Below, piece by piece: positions 8,404-16,828 of a DNA stretch of 64,000 nt. The position numbers and the translations under genes are program-made. The notes below the pieces were generated by a model. That model was not told the origin of the DNA, searched no databases, and was given only the letters and a program-made list of their open reading frames with translations. This DNA is from Lachnospiraceae bacterium (GTDB lineage: Bacteria; Bacillota; Clostridia; Lachnospirales; Lachnospiraceae): the NCBI GenBank assembly GCA_022767285.1, contig JALENY010000011.1, positions 58,841 to 122,840 of the forward strand, written 5' to 3'. How positions within the stretch are numbered: position 1 is the stretch's first letter; every line of letters starts with the position of its first letter.

Positions 8404-9630
8404 ATGAAGCGCTTTTTCTTTGCAGTGGTTCTTTTTTTTGAAGTCATATTGACAAATGTTAATATTATATATCCAATGGCGGATGTACGTACAGCAGTCG
8501 AGGAACCGACAGGGCTGTACGGACTATCCGCTTTATTGATGGATGCGGACACAGGCCGGGTACTGTTTGAAAAAGACGGATACCGTCCCATGCCCATGGC
8601 AAGCACGACGAAAATTCTCACCTGCTTACTGGCACTGGAAGTTGCCGATCCGGAGGATGTTGTGGAAGTGTCGGAGCTGGCAGCCTCACAGCCGGATGTG
8701 CAGATGAATATCTGTGAGGGGGAGCGATACCGTCTGATCGATCTGCTCTATGGACTCATGTTGGAAAGTTATAACGATGCAGCAGTGGCCATTGCTGAGC
8801 ATGTGTGCGGTTCGGTGGAAGCATTTGCAGATCTTATGAATGAAAAGGCAGCTTCCATCGGCTGTATGGACAGTCATTTTGTTACACCAAACGGTCTGGA
8901 TCGCTCAGATGAGGGCGGTGAACACCGAACGACCGCCCGGGATCTGGCCCTGATTTTATCCTATGCCATTCAAAATAAGACGTTTCTTTCGATTACGCAG
9001 ACACGCAGTTATACGATCGAGGAACTGGACGGGAAAAGAACTGCCATCGCAAATAACCACAATGCCCTTCTTGATTCTATGGAAGGTGCCATATCCGGAA
9101 AAACCGGATTCACAGGTCGGGCAGGTTTTTGTTATGCGGGTGCCGTTCAGAGGGATAACCGCACGCTGGTGGCAGTGACGCTGGCCTGCGGCTGGCCGCC
9201 GCACAAAAACTACAAATGGCAGGATATGCAGAAATTATTTGATTATGGTTTTTCCAACTTTCAAAAGATGGAATTCCATACATCGGATATCCCTTTTTTG
9301 CAAGATATACCGGTGCCGGATGGAAAGACGGATTCGCTGAGCGGCTGCGCCATGATCCGTCCCGCTGTGAAGGAGGAGAGCTTTGAAGTGCTGCTAAGGG
9401 AAGACGAGTCCCTGACGGTGACTGCAGAGCTTCCGGATATTTTGGAAGCTCCGGTGCAGAAGGGGCAGATTGTTGGAAAGATCATCTATGAATTAAAGGG
9501 AGAAAGAATAAAAGAACTGTCTGTCTTTGCAGAAGATCAGGTTCTGAAAAAAGACGCGCTCTGGTATTTGGGGCAGGCTGAACGTTATTTTTTTGTCAAA
9601 AATGTGTCAAATTTGCCAGAATGCTATTGA
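8404..9630 (+). CDS. D-alanyl-D-alanine carboxypeptidase, second paralogue
   Basis: S11-family serine carboxypeptidase acting on peptidoglycan outside the membrane. SxxK is STTK (near residue 67), SxN is SYN (near 121) and KTG is in SGKTGFTG (near 233), followed by a C-terminal beta domain. The frame is open from an ATG at 8365, but that site has no ribosome binding site and would put a long charged stretch before the hydrophobic segment; ATG 8404 has AGGT five bases upstream and starts a classical signal peptide (MKRFFFAVVLFFEVIL). 408 residues. Only modestly similar to the carboxypeptidase at 4120. It ends the scpAB operon; a new promoter overlaps its stop codon. Confidence 0.9.
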   Translation: MKRFFFAVVLFFEVILTNVNIIYPMADVRTAVEEPTGLYGLSALLMDADTGRVLFEKDGYRPMPMASTTKILTCLLALEVADPEDVVEVSELAASQPDVQMNICEGERYRLIDLLYGLMLESYNDAAVAIAEHVCGSVEAFADLMNEKAASIGCMDSHFVTPNGLDRSDEGGEHRTTARDLALILSYAIQNKTFLSITQTRSYTIEELDGKRTAIANNHNALLDSMEGAISGKTGFTGRAGFCYAGAVQRDNRTLVAVTLACGWPPHKNYKWQDMQKLFDYGFSNFQKMEFHTSDIPFLQDIPVPDGKTDSLSGCAMIRPAVKEESFEVLLREDESLTVTAELPDILEAPVQKGQIVGKIIYELKGERIKELSVFAEDQVLKKDALWYLGQAERYFFVKNVSNLPECY

Positions 9631-9655
9631 AAAACCCATTCAATCGGGATATAAT
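9627..9655 (+). promoter_or_regulatory. Vegetative promoter for the Na+ decarboxylase operon
   Basis: TTGAAA (9627-9632) and TATAAT (9650-9655), 17-base spacer. The -35 box overlaps the stop of the preceding carboxypeptidase gene. A 64-base leader then leads to the first decarboxylase gene at 9720. Confidence 0.85.
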
Positions 9656-9719
9656 ATACTAGGTTTATTTTTGTTTTATTATAAAACAATTATGAAATAA
9701 AAAATGGAGGGCTGAAGAA

Positions 9720-11150
9720 ATGAGTACAGCACAAAACTTAGCAGGCACAAGAATCTCTTCTTTGCTTGACGAAAACAGTTTTGTTGAAATCGGTGGACAG
9801 ATTACTGCCAGAAACACAGATTTCAACTTATCTGCACAGAAAACACCTTCAGACGGAGTTATTACAGGTTATGGCCTGATCGATGGCAATCTGGTTTATG
9901 TATACAGCCAGGATGTTTCTGTTCTGAACGGTACCATCGGCGAAATGCATGCGAAAAAGATCGCAAACATTTATGCCTTAGCTATGAAAACCGGCGCACC
10001 GGTCATCGGTCTGATTGACTGCGCAGGTATTCGCCTTCAGGAAGCTACCGATGCATTGAACGGCTTTGGCCAGATTTATATGAGCCAAACCATGGCATCC
10101 GGTGTTGTTCCGCAGATTACCGGTATTTTCGGTACATGCGGCGGCGGTATGGCTATGATTCCCGCACTGACTGACTTTACTTTCATGGAGGAGAAAAAAG
10201 CAAAATTATTTGTAAATTCTCCCAATGCTATTGAAGGAAACCGTGTGGATTTATGCAACACAGCAGGCGCTGATTTCCAGAGTGAATCCGGACTCGTGGA
10301 TTTTGTCGGAAGCGAAGAGGAAATCTTTGCTCAGATGAGAGCTCTGGTAGCTATGCTTCCGGGCAACAATGAAGACGATGCTTCCTATGAGGAATGCAAT
10401 GATGATCTGAACCGTGTATGCTCAGATCTGGAAAACTGTGTGGGAGATACATCCATTGCCCTGTCCCGTATAGCTGACAATCAGGTATTTGTTGAGACAA
10501 AGAAAAACTATGCAAAGAGCATGGTAACCGGATTTATCCGCTTAAACGGCATGACAGTAGGCTGCGTGGCAAACCGCAGCGAAGTATACGGAGATGACGG
10601 TGAAGTAGCAGAAACCCTGGGAAGCGAGCTGTCTGCAGCAGGCGCTAAGAAGGCCGCTGAATTTGTTTCCTTCTGCGACGCATTTTCCATTCCGGTACTT
10701 ACTCTGGTAAATGTTAAAGGCTTCAAGGCAACAAAATGTTCGGAAAAGACCATGGCAAAATCGGTTGGAAAACTGATCTATGCCTTTGCAGATGCAACGG
10801 TACCGAAGGTATCGGTTGTTATTGGCCAGGCTTACGGAAGTGCTTATCTTGCAATGAACAGCAAATCCATCGGTGCTGATCTGGTTTATGCATGGCCCAC
10901 TGCAGAAATTGGTATGATGGATGCAAAAATGGCAGCAAAAATTATGTATCCGGATGCGGATGCAGCTAAGATCAACGAAAAAGCAGCAGAGTATGCGACA
11001 TTTCAGTCCGGCGTGCTGTCTGCAGCAAGAAGAGGTTATGTAGATACCATCATCGAGCCGGAAGACACAAGAAAATATGTCATCGGCGCTTTTGAAATGT
11101 TATTCACAAAGAGAGAAGATCGTCCTGGTAAAAAACACGGTACGGTTTAG
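9720..11150 (+). CDS. Carboxyl transferase subunit, methylmalonyl-CoA decarboxylase alpha / 12S type
   Basis: Carboxyltransferase of the acyl-CoA carboxylase family (PF01039 type), which moves CO2 between a CoA thioester and biotin. 476 residues, somewhat shorter than the 510-520 usual for MmdA or 12S subunits, with a short N-terminal half. Oxyanion-forming glycine-rich loops are present in both halves (GTCGGGMAMIPALTD near residue 140; GQAYGSAYLAM near 370). It is the first gene of a five-gene operon with an OadG-like protein, biotin carrier, beta membrane pump and a second, 5S-type carboxyltransferase. The substrate (methylmalonyl-, malonyl- or another acyl-CoA) cannot be read from sequence alone. 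Confidence 0.88.
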   Translation: MSTAQNLAGTRISSLLDENSFVEIGGQITARNTDFNLSAQKTPSDGVITGYGLIDGNLVYVYSQDVSVLNGTIGEMHAKKIANIYALAMKTGAPVIGLIDCAGIRLQEATDALNGFGQIYMSQTMASGVVPQITGIFGTCGGGMAMIPALTDFTFMEEKKAKLFVNSPNAIEGNRVDLCNTAGADFQSESGLVDFVGSEEEIFAQMRALVAMLPGNNEDDASYEECNDDLNRVCSDLENCVGDTSIALSRIADNQVFVETKKNYAKSMVTGFIRLNGMTVGCVANRSEVYGDDGEVAETLGSELSAAGAKKAAEFVSFCDAFSIPVLTLVNVKGFKATKCSEKTMAKSVGKLIYAFADATVPKVSVVIGQAYGSAYLAMNSKSIGADLVYAWPTAEIGMMDAKMAAKIMYPDADAAKINEKAAEYATFQSGVLSAARRGYVDTIIEPEDTRKYVIGAFEMLFTKREDRPGKKHGTV

Positions 11151-11164
11151 GCGAGGTGAATGGA

Positions 11165-11908
11165 ATGAGACATAAAATAAAAAGTTTGGGCATTGCGGTT
11201 ATGATGCTTTTTGCATTACTGGCAATGACCGCATGCAGTTCCGCTAAAACGGCAGAGGACGATTCCGTTCCGGCTGAAATTGTTGAGAGCCTGAAATATT
11301 CCCAGGATGGCATTCTCAGTACGCTGTCTTCCCTGACTGACGAGGATATTGAGTCTTATATAGCCAGCGGAGATGAGTTTACTATTATTGCCATGAATGC
11401 ATGGAAAGATAACAGGGACGAGTTGGGTGCCTATCAGGGAATCAAAGAGACGGAAGTCGTTCTGGATGGCGAATTATATCTGGTAACAAGTGATGTCGCT
11501 TATGAGCAGGCAGATGCTACCGTAACCATGAATGTGGATGTCCAGAGCGGTACGCCGACCTATATTGCCATGGAAGTTCAGTATTCCCTTGGTGAATTAA
11601 TGAAACAGGCCGGATTAAATACCCTGATGGGTGTAGGCATCGTATTCCTGGTACTGCTTCTCCTTACCTTTTTGATCAGCCTTTTCCAATATCTTAGAAA
11701 AATCGGAAAGAAACCGGAAAAAGTAAATGCGCCATCGCCAGCACCGAAAGCAGCACCGGCAGCTGAGCCGGAAGAAGAATTGGTGGATGATACAGAGCTG
11801 GTTGCTGTTATCGCGGCAGCTATCGCAGCAAGCGAAAATACTTCTACTGACAGTTTTGTGGTACGTTCGATCAGACGTAAACCGAATAACAAATGGCAGA
11901 GAGCCTAA
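11165..11908 (+). CDS. OadG-family decarboxylase gamma subunit with lipoprotein leader
   Basis: Gamma subunits anchor the carboxyltransferase to the beta Na+ pump. The C-terminal third fits OadG: a transmembrane segment (about residues 155-178), a proline/alanine-rich linker and a cytoplasmic tail with AVIAAAIAASE. Ahead of it is a type II signal peptide with lipobox LLAMTAC and an extracytoplasmic domain of about 125 residues, so this 247-residue protein is far longer than classical OadG (about 80). A GTG at 11156 is in frame, but AGGTGA at 11154-11159 fits ATG 11165. It lies 14 bases after the carboxyl transferase gene. Confidence 0.82.
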   Translation: MRHKIKSLGIAVMMLFALLAMTACSSAKTAEDDSVPAEIVESLKYSQDGILSTLSSLTDEDIESYIASGDEFTIIAMNAWKDNRDELGAYQGIKETEVVLDGELYLVTSDVAYEQADATVTMNVDVQSGTPTYIAMEVQYSLGELMKQAGLNTLMGVGIVFLVLLLLTFLISLFQYLRKIGKKPEKVNAPSPAPKAAPAAEPEEELVDDTELVAVIAAAIAASENTSTDSFVVRSIRRKPNNKWQRA

Positions 11909-11926
11909 TAACAGGAGGAAACAGAA

Positions 11927-12295
11927 ATGAAAAATTATACAATCACAGTAAACGGAAACGTTTATAATGTAACCGTAGAAGAAGGAACCGCAAGTGCAGC
12001 AACACCGGCAGCAGCTCCTGTTGCAGCACCGAAAGCAGCTCCCAAGGCAGCACCGAAAGCAGCAGCACCGGCAGCAGCAGGCGGAGTGACCGTCAGCGCA
12101 TCCGTTCCGGGAAAAGTTTTTAAAGTAGAGGCAAGTGTAGGTCAGGCAGTAAAAGCCGGCGATGCAATCGTTATTCTGGAAGCAATGAAGATGGAAATTC
12201 CGGTTGTTGCTCCTCAGGATGGTACTGTAGCAAGCATCAATGTAGCTGTTGGTGATGCGGTTGAAAACGGTGATGTTCTGGCAACCATGAACTAG
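11927..12295 (+). CDS. Biotin carboxyl carrier protein of the decarboxylase
   Basis: Carries biotin between the carboxyltransferases and the membrane pump. 122 residues: a short N-terminal strand segment, an alanine/proline-rich flexible linker (about residues 22-48) and a biotinyl/lipoyl domain with the canonical EAMKMEI, where the modified lysine is residue 88. The length matches MmdC or 1.3S subunits. ATG at 11927 follows AGGAGG. It belongs to the same operon as the flanking OadG-like and beta subunit genes. Confidence 0.93.
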   Translation: MKNYTITVNGNVYNVTVEEGTASAATPAAAPVAAPKAAPKAAPKAAAPAAAGGVTVSASVPGKVFKVEASVGQAVKAGDAIVILEAMKMEIPVVAPQDGTVASINVAVGDAVENGDVLATMN

Positions 12296-12330
12296 TTTTT
12301 CGAAACCCGAAGACCATAGGAGGTATTTAA

Positions 12331-13488
12331 ATGTCTTACGTAACAGATACATTGTCAAATCTTATGCACCAGACAGCCTTTTTCAATCTGACCTGGGGAA
12401 ACTACCTCATGATCGCGGTTGCCTGTGTGTTCCTGTATCTGGCAATTAAACATGGTTTTGAACCTCTTCTGCTTGTGCCGATCGCATTCGGTATGCTTCT
12501 GGTCAATATCTATCCGGATATTATGGCAGAGCCTTATGTGGATGCAGCCGGAATTGAGCATGCAGGCGGTTTATTACATTATTTCTTTTTGATGGATGAG
12601 TGGAGTATCCTGCCGTCCCTGATCTTTATGGGTGTAGGAGCCATGACCGACTTCGGTCCCCTGATCGCTAATCCCAAGAGTTTCCTTCTGGGCGCAGCTG
12701 CGCAGATCGGTATCTATGCGGCGTACTTCCTTGCAATTTTTATGGGATTCTCCGGAAAAGCGGCAGCAGCAATTTCCATCATTGGCGGTGCAGATGGCCC
12801 TACTTCCATCTTCCTGGCAGGAAAACTTGGTCAGACTGCACTTATGGGTCCCATTGCGGTTGCAGCCTATACGTATATGTCCCTGGTACCGATCATCCAG
12901 CCGCCTATCATGAAACTTCTGACCACGGAAGAAGAGCGCAAAATTAAGATGGAACAGCTTCGTCCGGTTTCCAAACTGGAAAAGATCCTGTTCCCGATCG
13001 TTATCACTATCGTTGTATGTCTGATACTGCCGACCACAGCTCCCCTTGTCGGTATGCTGATGCTCGGTAACCTGTTCCGTGAGTGCGGCGTTGTAAAACA
13101 GCTGACAGAGACCGCTTCCAACGCACTGATGTATATCGTAGTTATCCTGCTTGGTACATCTGTAGGTGCTACCACAAGTGCAGAAGCTTTCCTGAATCTG
13201 AGCACACTTAAAATCGTTGCCCTTGGTCTTGTAGCATTTGCATGCGGTACCGCAGCAGGTATTATCTTTGGTAAGATTATGTGTAAGGCCACCGGCGGTA
13301 AGATCAATCCGCTGATTGGTTCTGCAGGTGTATCAGCAGTGCCGATGGCAGCCCGTGTATCCCAGAAGGTTGGTGCCGAAGCAGACCCGACCAACTTCCT
13401 TTTGATGCATGCAATGGGTCCGAACGTTGCCGGTGTTATCGGTACTGCAGTAGCAGCCGGTACATTCATGGCTATTTTTGGTGTATAA
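12331..13488 (+). CDS. Na+-translocating decarboxylase beta subunit
   Basis: Integral membrane subunit that decarboxylates carboxybiotin and exports Na+. 385 residues, about ten hydrophobic segments. Family hallmarks include GVGAMTDFGPL, IIGGADGPTSIF (contains the conserved Asp region of OadB/MmdB/GcdB) and MHAMGPNVAGVIG near the C-terminus. ATG at 12331 follows TAGGAGG. It sits between the biotin carrier and the 5S-type subunit, with gaps of 35 and 23 bases. Sequence alone does not separate OadB from MmdB or GcdB. Confidence 0.93.
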   Translation: MSYVTDTLSNLMHQTAFFNLTWGNYLMIAVACVFLYLAIKHGFEPLLLVPIAFGMLLVNIYPDIMAEPYVDAAGIEHAGGLLHYFFLMDEWSILPSLIFMGVGAMTDFGPLIANPKSFLLGAAAQIGIYAAYFLAIFMGFSGKAAAAISIIGGADGPTSIFLAGKLGQTALMGPIAVAAYTYMSLVPIIQPPIMKLLTTEEERKIKMEQLRPVSKLEKILFPIVITIVVCLILPTTAPLVGMLMLGNLFRECGVVKQLTETASNALMYIVVILLGTSVGATTSAEAFLNLSTLKIVALGLVAFACGTAAGIIFGKIMCKATGGKINPLIGSAGVSAVPMAARVSQKVGAEADPTNFLLMHAMGPNVAGVIGTAVAAGTFMAIFGV

Positions 13489-13511
13489 CCTATAATGGAG
13501 GATAAATAAAA

Positions 13512-14921
13512 ATGGCAGAAGTAAAAAAACCAATTAAAATAACGGAAACCATTCTGCGTGATGCGCATCAGTCTCTGATCGCAACAAGAATGACCACAGA
13601 GCAGATGCTTCCGATTGTTGACAAAATGGATAAAGTAGGCTACCACTCCGTGGAGTGTTGGGGCGGTGCTACTTTTGATGCATCCATTCGTTTCCTGAAA
13701 GAGGATCCCTGGGACAGACTTCGTAAGTTCCGTGACGGATTCAAAAACACAAAACTTCAGATGCTGTTCCGTGGACAGAATATTCTTGGATATCGCCCAT
13801 ATGCAGATGATGTTGTAGAATACTTTGTTCAGAAATCTGTAGCAAATGGTATTGATATCATTCGTATTTTTGACTGTCTGAACGACCTGCGCAACCTTCA
13901 GACTGCTGTTAATGCGGCAATCAAGGAAAAAGCGGATGCTCAGGTAGCACTTTCCTACACACTGGGTGATGCCTATACCCTTGAGTATTGGACCGGTATT
14001 GCAAAACGGGTTGAAGAGATGGGTGCCAGCTCCCTGTGTATCAAAGATATGGCCGGTCTTCTTGTACCGTACAAAGCAACTGAGCTGATCAAAGCGATGA
14101 AAGAAACCGTTAAGATCCCGATTCAGCTTCATACACATTACACCTCCGGTGTTGCTTCCATGACTTATCTGAAAGCAGTAGAAGCCGGTGTGGATGTAAT
14201 TGACTGTGCAATGTCACCGTTCGCTCTGGGTACTTCTCAGCCGGCTACAGAAGTTATGGTTGAGACCTTCAAGGGAACGGAATATGATACCGGATTTGAT
14301 CAGAACCTTTTGGCTGAGATCGCTGACTATTTCCGTCCGATCCGTGACAACGCCCTGGAGACCGGTCTGCTTAATCCGAAGAACATGGGTGTCAACATCA
14401 AGACTCTGCTGTATCAGGTTCCGGGCGGTATGCTCTCGAACCTGACATCTCAGTTAAAAGAGCAGCATGCGGAAGACAAATTCTATGATGTACTGGAAGA
14501 AGTTCCGAGAGTACGTAAAGACTTAGGCGAGCCGCCTCTGGTTACTCCGTCTTCTCAGATCGTAGGTACTCAGGCTGTATTTAATGTGCTGATGGGCGAG
14601 CGCTATAAGATGGTAACAAAAGAGACAAAAGACGTATTATCCGGTAAATACGGTGCAACCGTAAAACCGTTTGATAAAGAAGTACAGAAGAAGTGTATCG
14701 GCGATACACAGCCGCTTACTTGCCGTTATGCAGATCTTCTTGAGCCGGAGCTGGACAAACTGGAAAAAGAAATGGCTCAGTACAAAGAGCAGGACGAAGA
14801 TGTTCTGTCCTATGCTTTGTTCCCGCAGGTAGCTATGGACTTCTTTAAATACCGTGATGCACAGAAAACAAAAGTGGATGCCACTGTTGCAGACACAGAA
14901 AACGGAGCTTATCCGGTATAA
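13512..14921 (+). CDS. Oxaloacetate decarboxylase alpha / 5S-type carboxyltransferase
   Basis: TIM-barrel carboxyltransferase of the pyruvate carboxylase B / OadA / transcarboxylase 5S family, which handles oxaloacetate and pyruvate. Metal and catalytic residues are visible: ETILRDAHQS at the N-terminus, the carbamylated-lysine region CIKDMAGLL near residue 179, and LHTHYTSG near residue 207. At 469 residues it stops after the conserved C-terminal domain and has no biotin domain of its own, so it must use the separate carrier encoded two genes upstream. Last gene of the operon; a hairpin terminator follows after 21 bases. Confidence 0.92.
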   Translation: MAEVKKPIKITETILRDAHQSLIATRMTTEQMLPIVDKMDKVGYHSVECWGGATFDASIRFLKEDPWDRLRKFRDGFKNTKLQMLFRGQNILGYRPYADDVVEYFVQKSVANGIDIIRIFDCLNDLRNLQTAVNAAIKEKADAQVALSYTLGDAYTLEYWTGIAKRVEEMGASSLCIKDMAGLLVPYKATELIKAMKETVKIPIQLHTHYTSGVASMTYLKAVEAGVDVIDCAMSPFALGTSQPATEVMVETFKGTEYDTGFDQNLLAEIADYFRPIRDNALETGLLNPKNMGVNIKTLLYQVPGGMLSNLTSQLKEQHAEDKFYDVLEEVPRVRKDLGEPPLVTPSSQIVGTQAVFNVLMGERYKMVTKETKDVLSGKYGATVKPFDKEVQKKCIGDTQPLTCRYADLLEPELDKLEKEMAQYKEQDEDVLSYALFPQVAMDFFKYRDAQKTKVDATVADTENGAYPV

Positions 14922-14942
14922 GACTTTGAATGAATAATAACT

Positions 14943-14976
14943 ACAGGGGATGTGGCAAAACTGCATCCCCTGTTTT
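14943..14976 (+). terminator. Terminator of the decarboxylase operon
   Basis: Perfect 10-bp stem ACAGGGGATG (14943-14952) with CATCCCCTGT (14964-14973), an 11-base loop and a short T run (14973-14976). It separates the decarboxylase operon from the aminopeptidase gene; the T tract is short, so some read-through is possible. Confidence 0.75.
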
Positions 14977-14991
14977 ACCGCAGAGGTATCT

Positions 14992-16785
14992 ATGAAAAGA
15001 GAAATTGAACTGTTTCAGGAAAAAATGCAGGAAAACATGATTTCGATGTTTCTGGTGACCACCGGAGATTATCATTTATCAGAATATGTGGATGACTACT
15101 TTAAAATCCGTGCGTTTCTTTCCGGATTTACCGGATCGGCAGGAACGCTGTTAATTACGAGAGAGAACGCATTGTTGTGGACCGACGGACGCTATTTTAT
15201 CCAGGCGGAAAAACAACTTCAGAATACAGGAATTGAATTAATGAAATCAGGCGAAGAGGGTGTGCCGACGCTGGAGGCATACATTCAGGATAACCTTTGT
15301 GAAGGCGAGACTCTTTGTCTTGACGGAAAAATGATTTCGGCAGAAGAAGGAGAAAAACTGGAATCTGTTGTAAAAAGTATAAAGGGTACGTTGAAAAATG
15401 AACAGTGGATCGATGAAATATGGACAGACCGCCCTTCTCAGAACTTTCGTCGGGTAGAGCGGCTGGGACTGTTTTTTACAGGGAGAAGGGTGAAAGAAAA
15501 GCTGGAGATGGTTCAGGAAGCCATGAAAACAGAAGGGGCAGATTGTTTCGTCTTAAGTTCCCTGGATGATATCGCATGGCTTTATAACCTGCGCGGTACG
15601 GACATCCTGCACAATCCTGTGTTTTACAGTTATTCTGTGATTGACGATTCACAGGCATATCTGTTCGCCAAAAAAGAAGTTTTCGACGAATTGCTTCTGG
15701 AAACTTTGAAGGAGGAACATGTCACAGTTCTTCCGTATGATACGTTTTATGAATATCTTGGCAGCGCCATAAAAAACAGGCATGTTTGGGCGGATGGAAA
15801 GCATAGTTCTTATTTCGTATTTGAGACTTTGAAAAAGGATGAAAATCACAACCACATTATCGACAAAGAAAACCCGACATTGCTCTGGAAAGCCGTTAAG
15901 ACAACCGTGGAAGCAGAAAATATCAGGGAAGCCCATGAAAAAGATGCGCTTGCTATGATCCGGTTCCTTTACTGGGTGAAAAATCGAGTAAAAGAGGACA
16001 GGCCCCTGACTGAAAAAGAGGCTGCTGATTATCTGGATCAACTGCGTCTTTCCAACCGTGAATGCAGGGATATTAGTTTTGATACCATTGCTGCTTATGG
16101 TGAAAATGCTGCAATCTGCCATTACAGCCCGGGAAAAGACAGCGCCGTTTTAAGACCGGAGGGATTTCTTCTTGTGGACAGCGGCGGACAGTATACAAAG
16201 GGGACTACAGATGTCACCAGAACCATAGCTCTGGGAGAACTGACAAAAAGGCAGAAAGAACATTATACCCTGGTGCTGAAAGGAAATATTCGTCTGGCGG
16301 CTGCCCGTTTCCCGAAAGGTGTATGCGGCGCCAACCTGGATGTGCTGGCCAGAGAGCCTCTGTGGGAGCGTGGACTTGATTACAATCACGGAACCGGACA
16401 CGGGGTGGGTTACTATCTGAATGTACACGAAGGACCTCAGAATATCAGCTGGAAGGTCAGCCAGCGAAAGGGAAATTTAGTAGAATTGCTGCCGGGTATG
16501 GTGATTTCCGATGAGCCGGGGGTATATCTGGAAGGTGAATACGGAATTCGACTGGAAAACCTTATTCTTGTAATAAAAGCGGATGAACCGCGCATGAAGA
16601 ACTTTCTGGAATTTGAAACCCTTACGCTTGTGCCTTTTGAACGGGAGGCAATCTTACCGGAACTTCTGAATGAAAAAGAGAAGCTGTGGCTGAATCAATA
16701 CCACCAGAGAATATTTGAATTATATGCCAAGAAGGTTACGCCCAGAGAGCGTCAGTGGCTGCGAGAGACAACCGGTCCGTTTTAG
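14992..16785 (+). CDS. Aminopeptidase P family, Xaa-Pro aminopeptidase (M24)
   Basis: Cytoplasmic metallopeptidase that removes the N-terminal residue before proline. 597 residues, the long Firmicutes form: two creatinase-like N-terminal domains (about 1-290) and a C-terminal pita-bread domain. Dinuclear metal ligands are visible as VDSGGQ..TTDVTRT, HGTGHGVG and DEPGVYLEGEYGIRLEN. A frame opens at 14950 inside the terminator hairpin; CAGAGG just upstream selects ATG 14992. The stop lies 44 bases before the SIS-domain gene, which may be co-transcribed. Confidence 0.93.
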   Translation: MKREIELFQEKMQENMISMFLVTTGDYHLSEYVDDYFKIRAFLSGFTGSAGTLLITRENALLWTDGRYFIQAEKQLQNTGIELMKSGEEGVPTLEAYIQDNLCEGETLCLDGKMISAEEGEKLESVVKSIKGTLKNEQWIDEIWTDRPSQNFRRVERLGLFFTGRRVKEKLEMVQEAMKTEGADCFVLSSLDDIAWLYNLRGTDILHNPVFYSYSVIDDSQAYLFAKKEVFDELLLETLKEEHVTVLPYDTFYEYLGSAIKNRHVWADGKHSSYFVFETLKKDENHNHIIDKENPTLLWKAVKTTVEAENIREAHEKDALAMIRFLYWVKNRVKEDRPLTEKEAADYLDQLRLSNRECRDISFDTIAAYGENAAICHYSPGKDSAVLRPEGFLLVDSGGQYTKGTTDVTRTIALGELTKRQKEHYTLVLKGNIRLAAARFPKGVCGANLDVLAREPLWERGLDYNHGTGHGVGYYLNVHEGPQNISWKVSQRKGNLVELLPGMVISDEPGVYLEGEYGIRLENLILVIKADEPRMKNFLEFETLTLVPFEREAILPELLNEKEKLWLNQYHQRIFELYAKKVTPRERQWLRETTGPF

Positions 16786-16828
16786 AACCGGTAAAGCGAT
16801 AGTATCATTTGAAAATGAGGGATTCAAT

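Noticed and set aside
8448..8470. TTGACA with a nearby TATTAT inside the second carboxypeptidase gene
   Set aside because: The boxes are only about nine bases apart and lie within coding sequence for the signal peptide.
11615..12358. 247-codon minus-strand frame rich in cysteine
   Set aside because: The cysteines come from reading the complement of alanine-rich codons (GCA/GCAG) in the linkers of the OadG-like and biotin carrier genes.
12867..14138. 423-codon open frame on the minus strand across the OadB and OadA-type genes
   Set aside because: It is antisense to two clearly recognised genes, has no ribosome binding site and its sequence shows no family features.
16715..16828. N-terminal extension of the SIS protein
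   Set aside because: It lies inside pepP, has a basic unstructured composition and does not resemble an HTH; the ATG at 16829 has a proper ribosome binding site.
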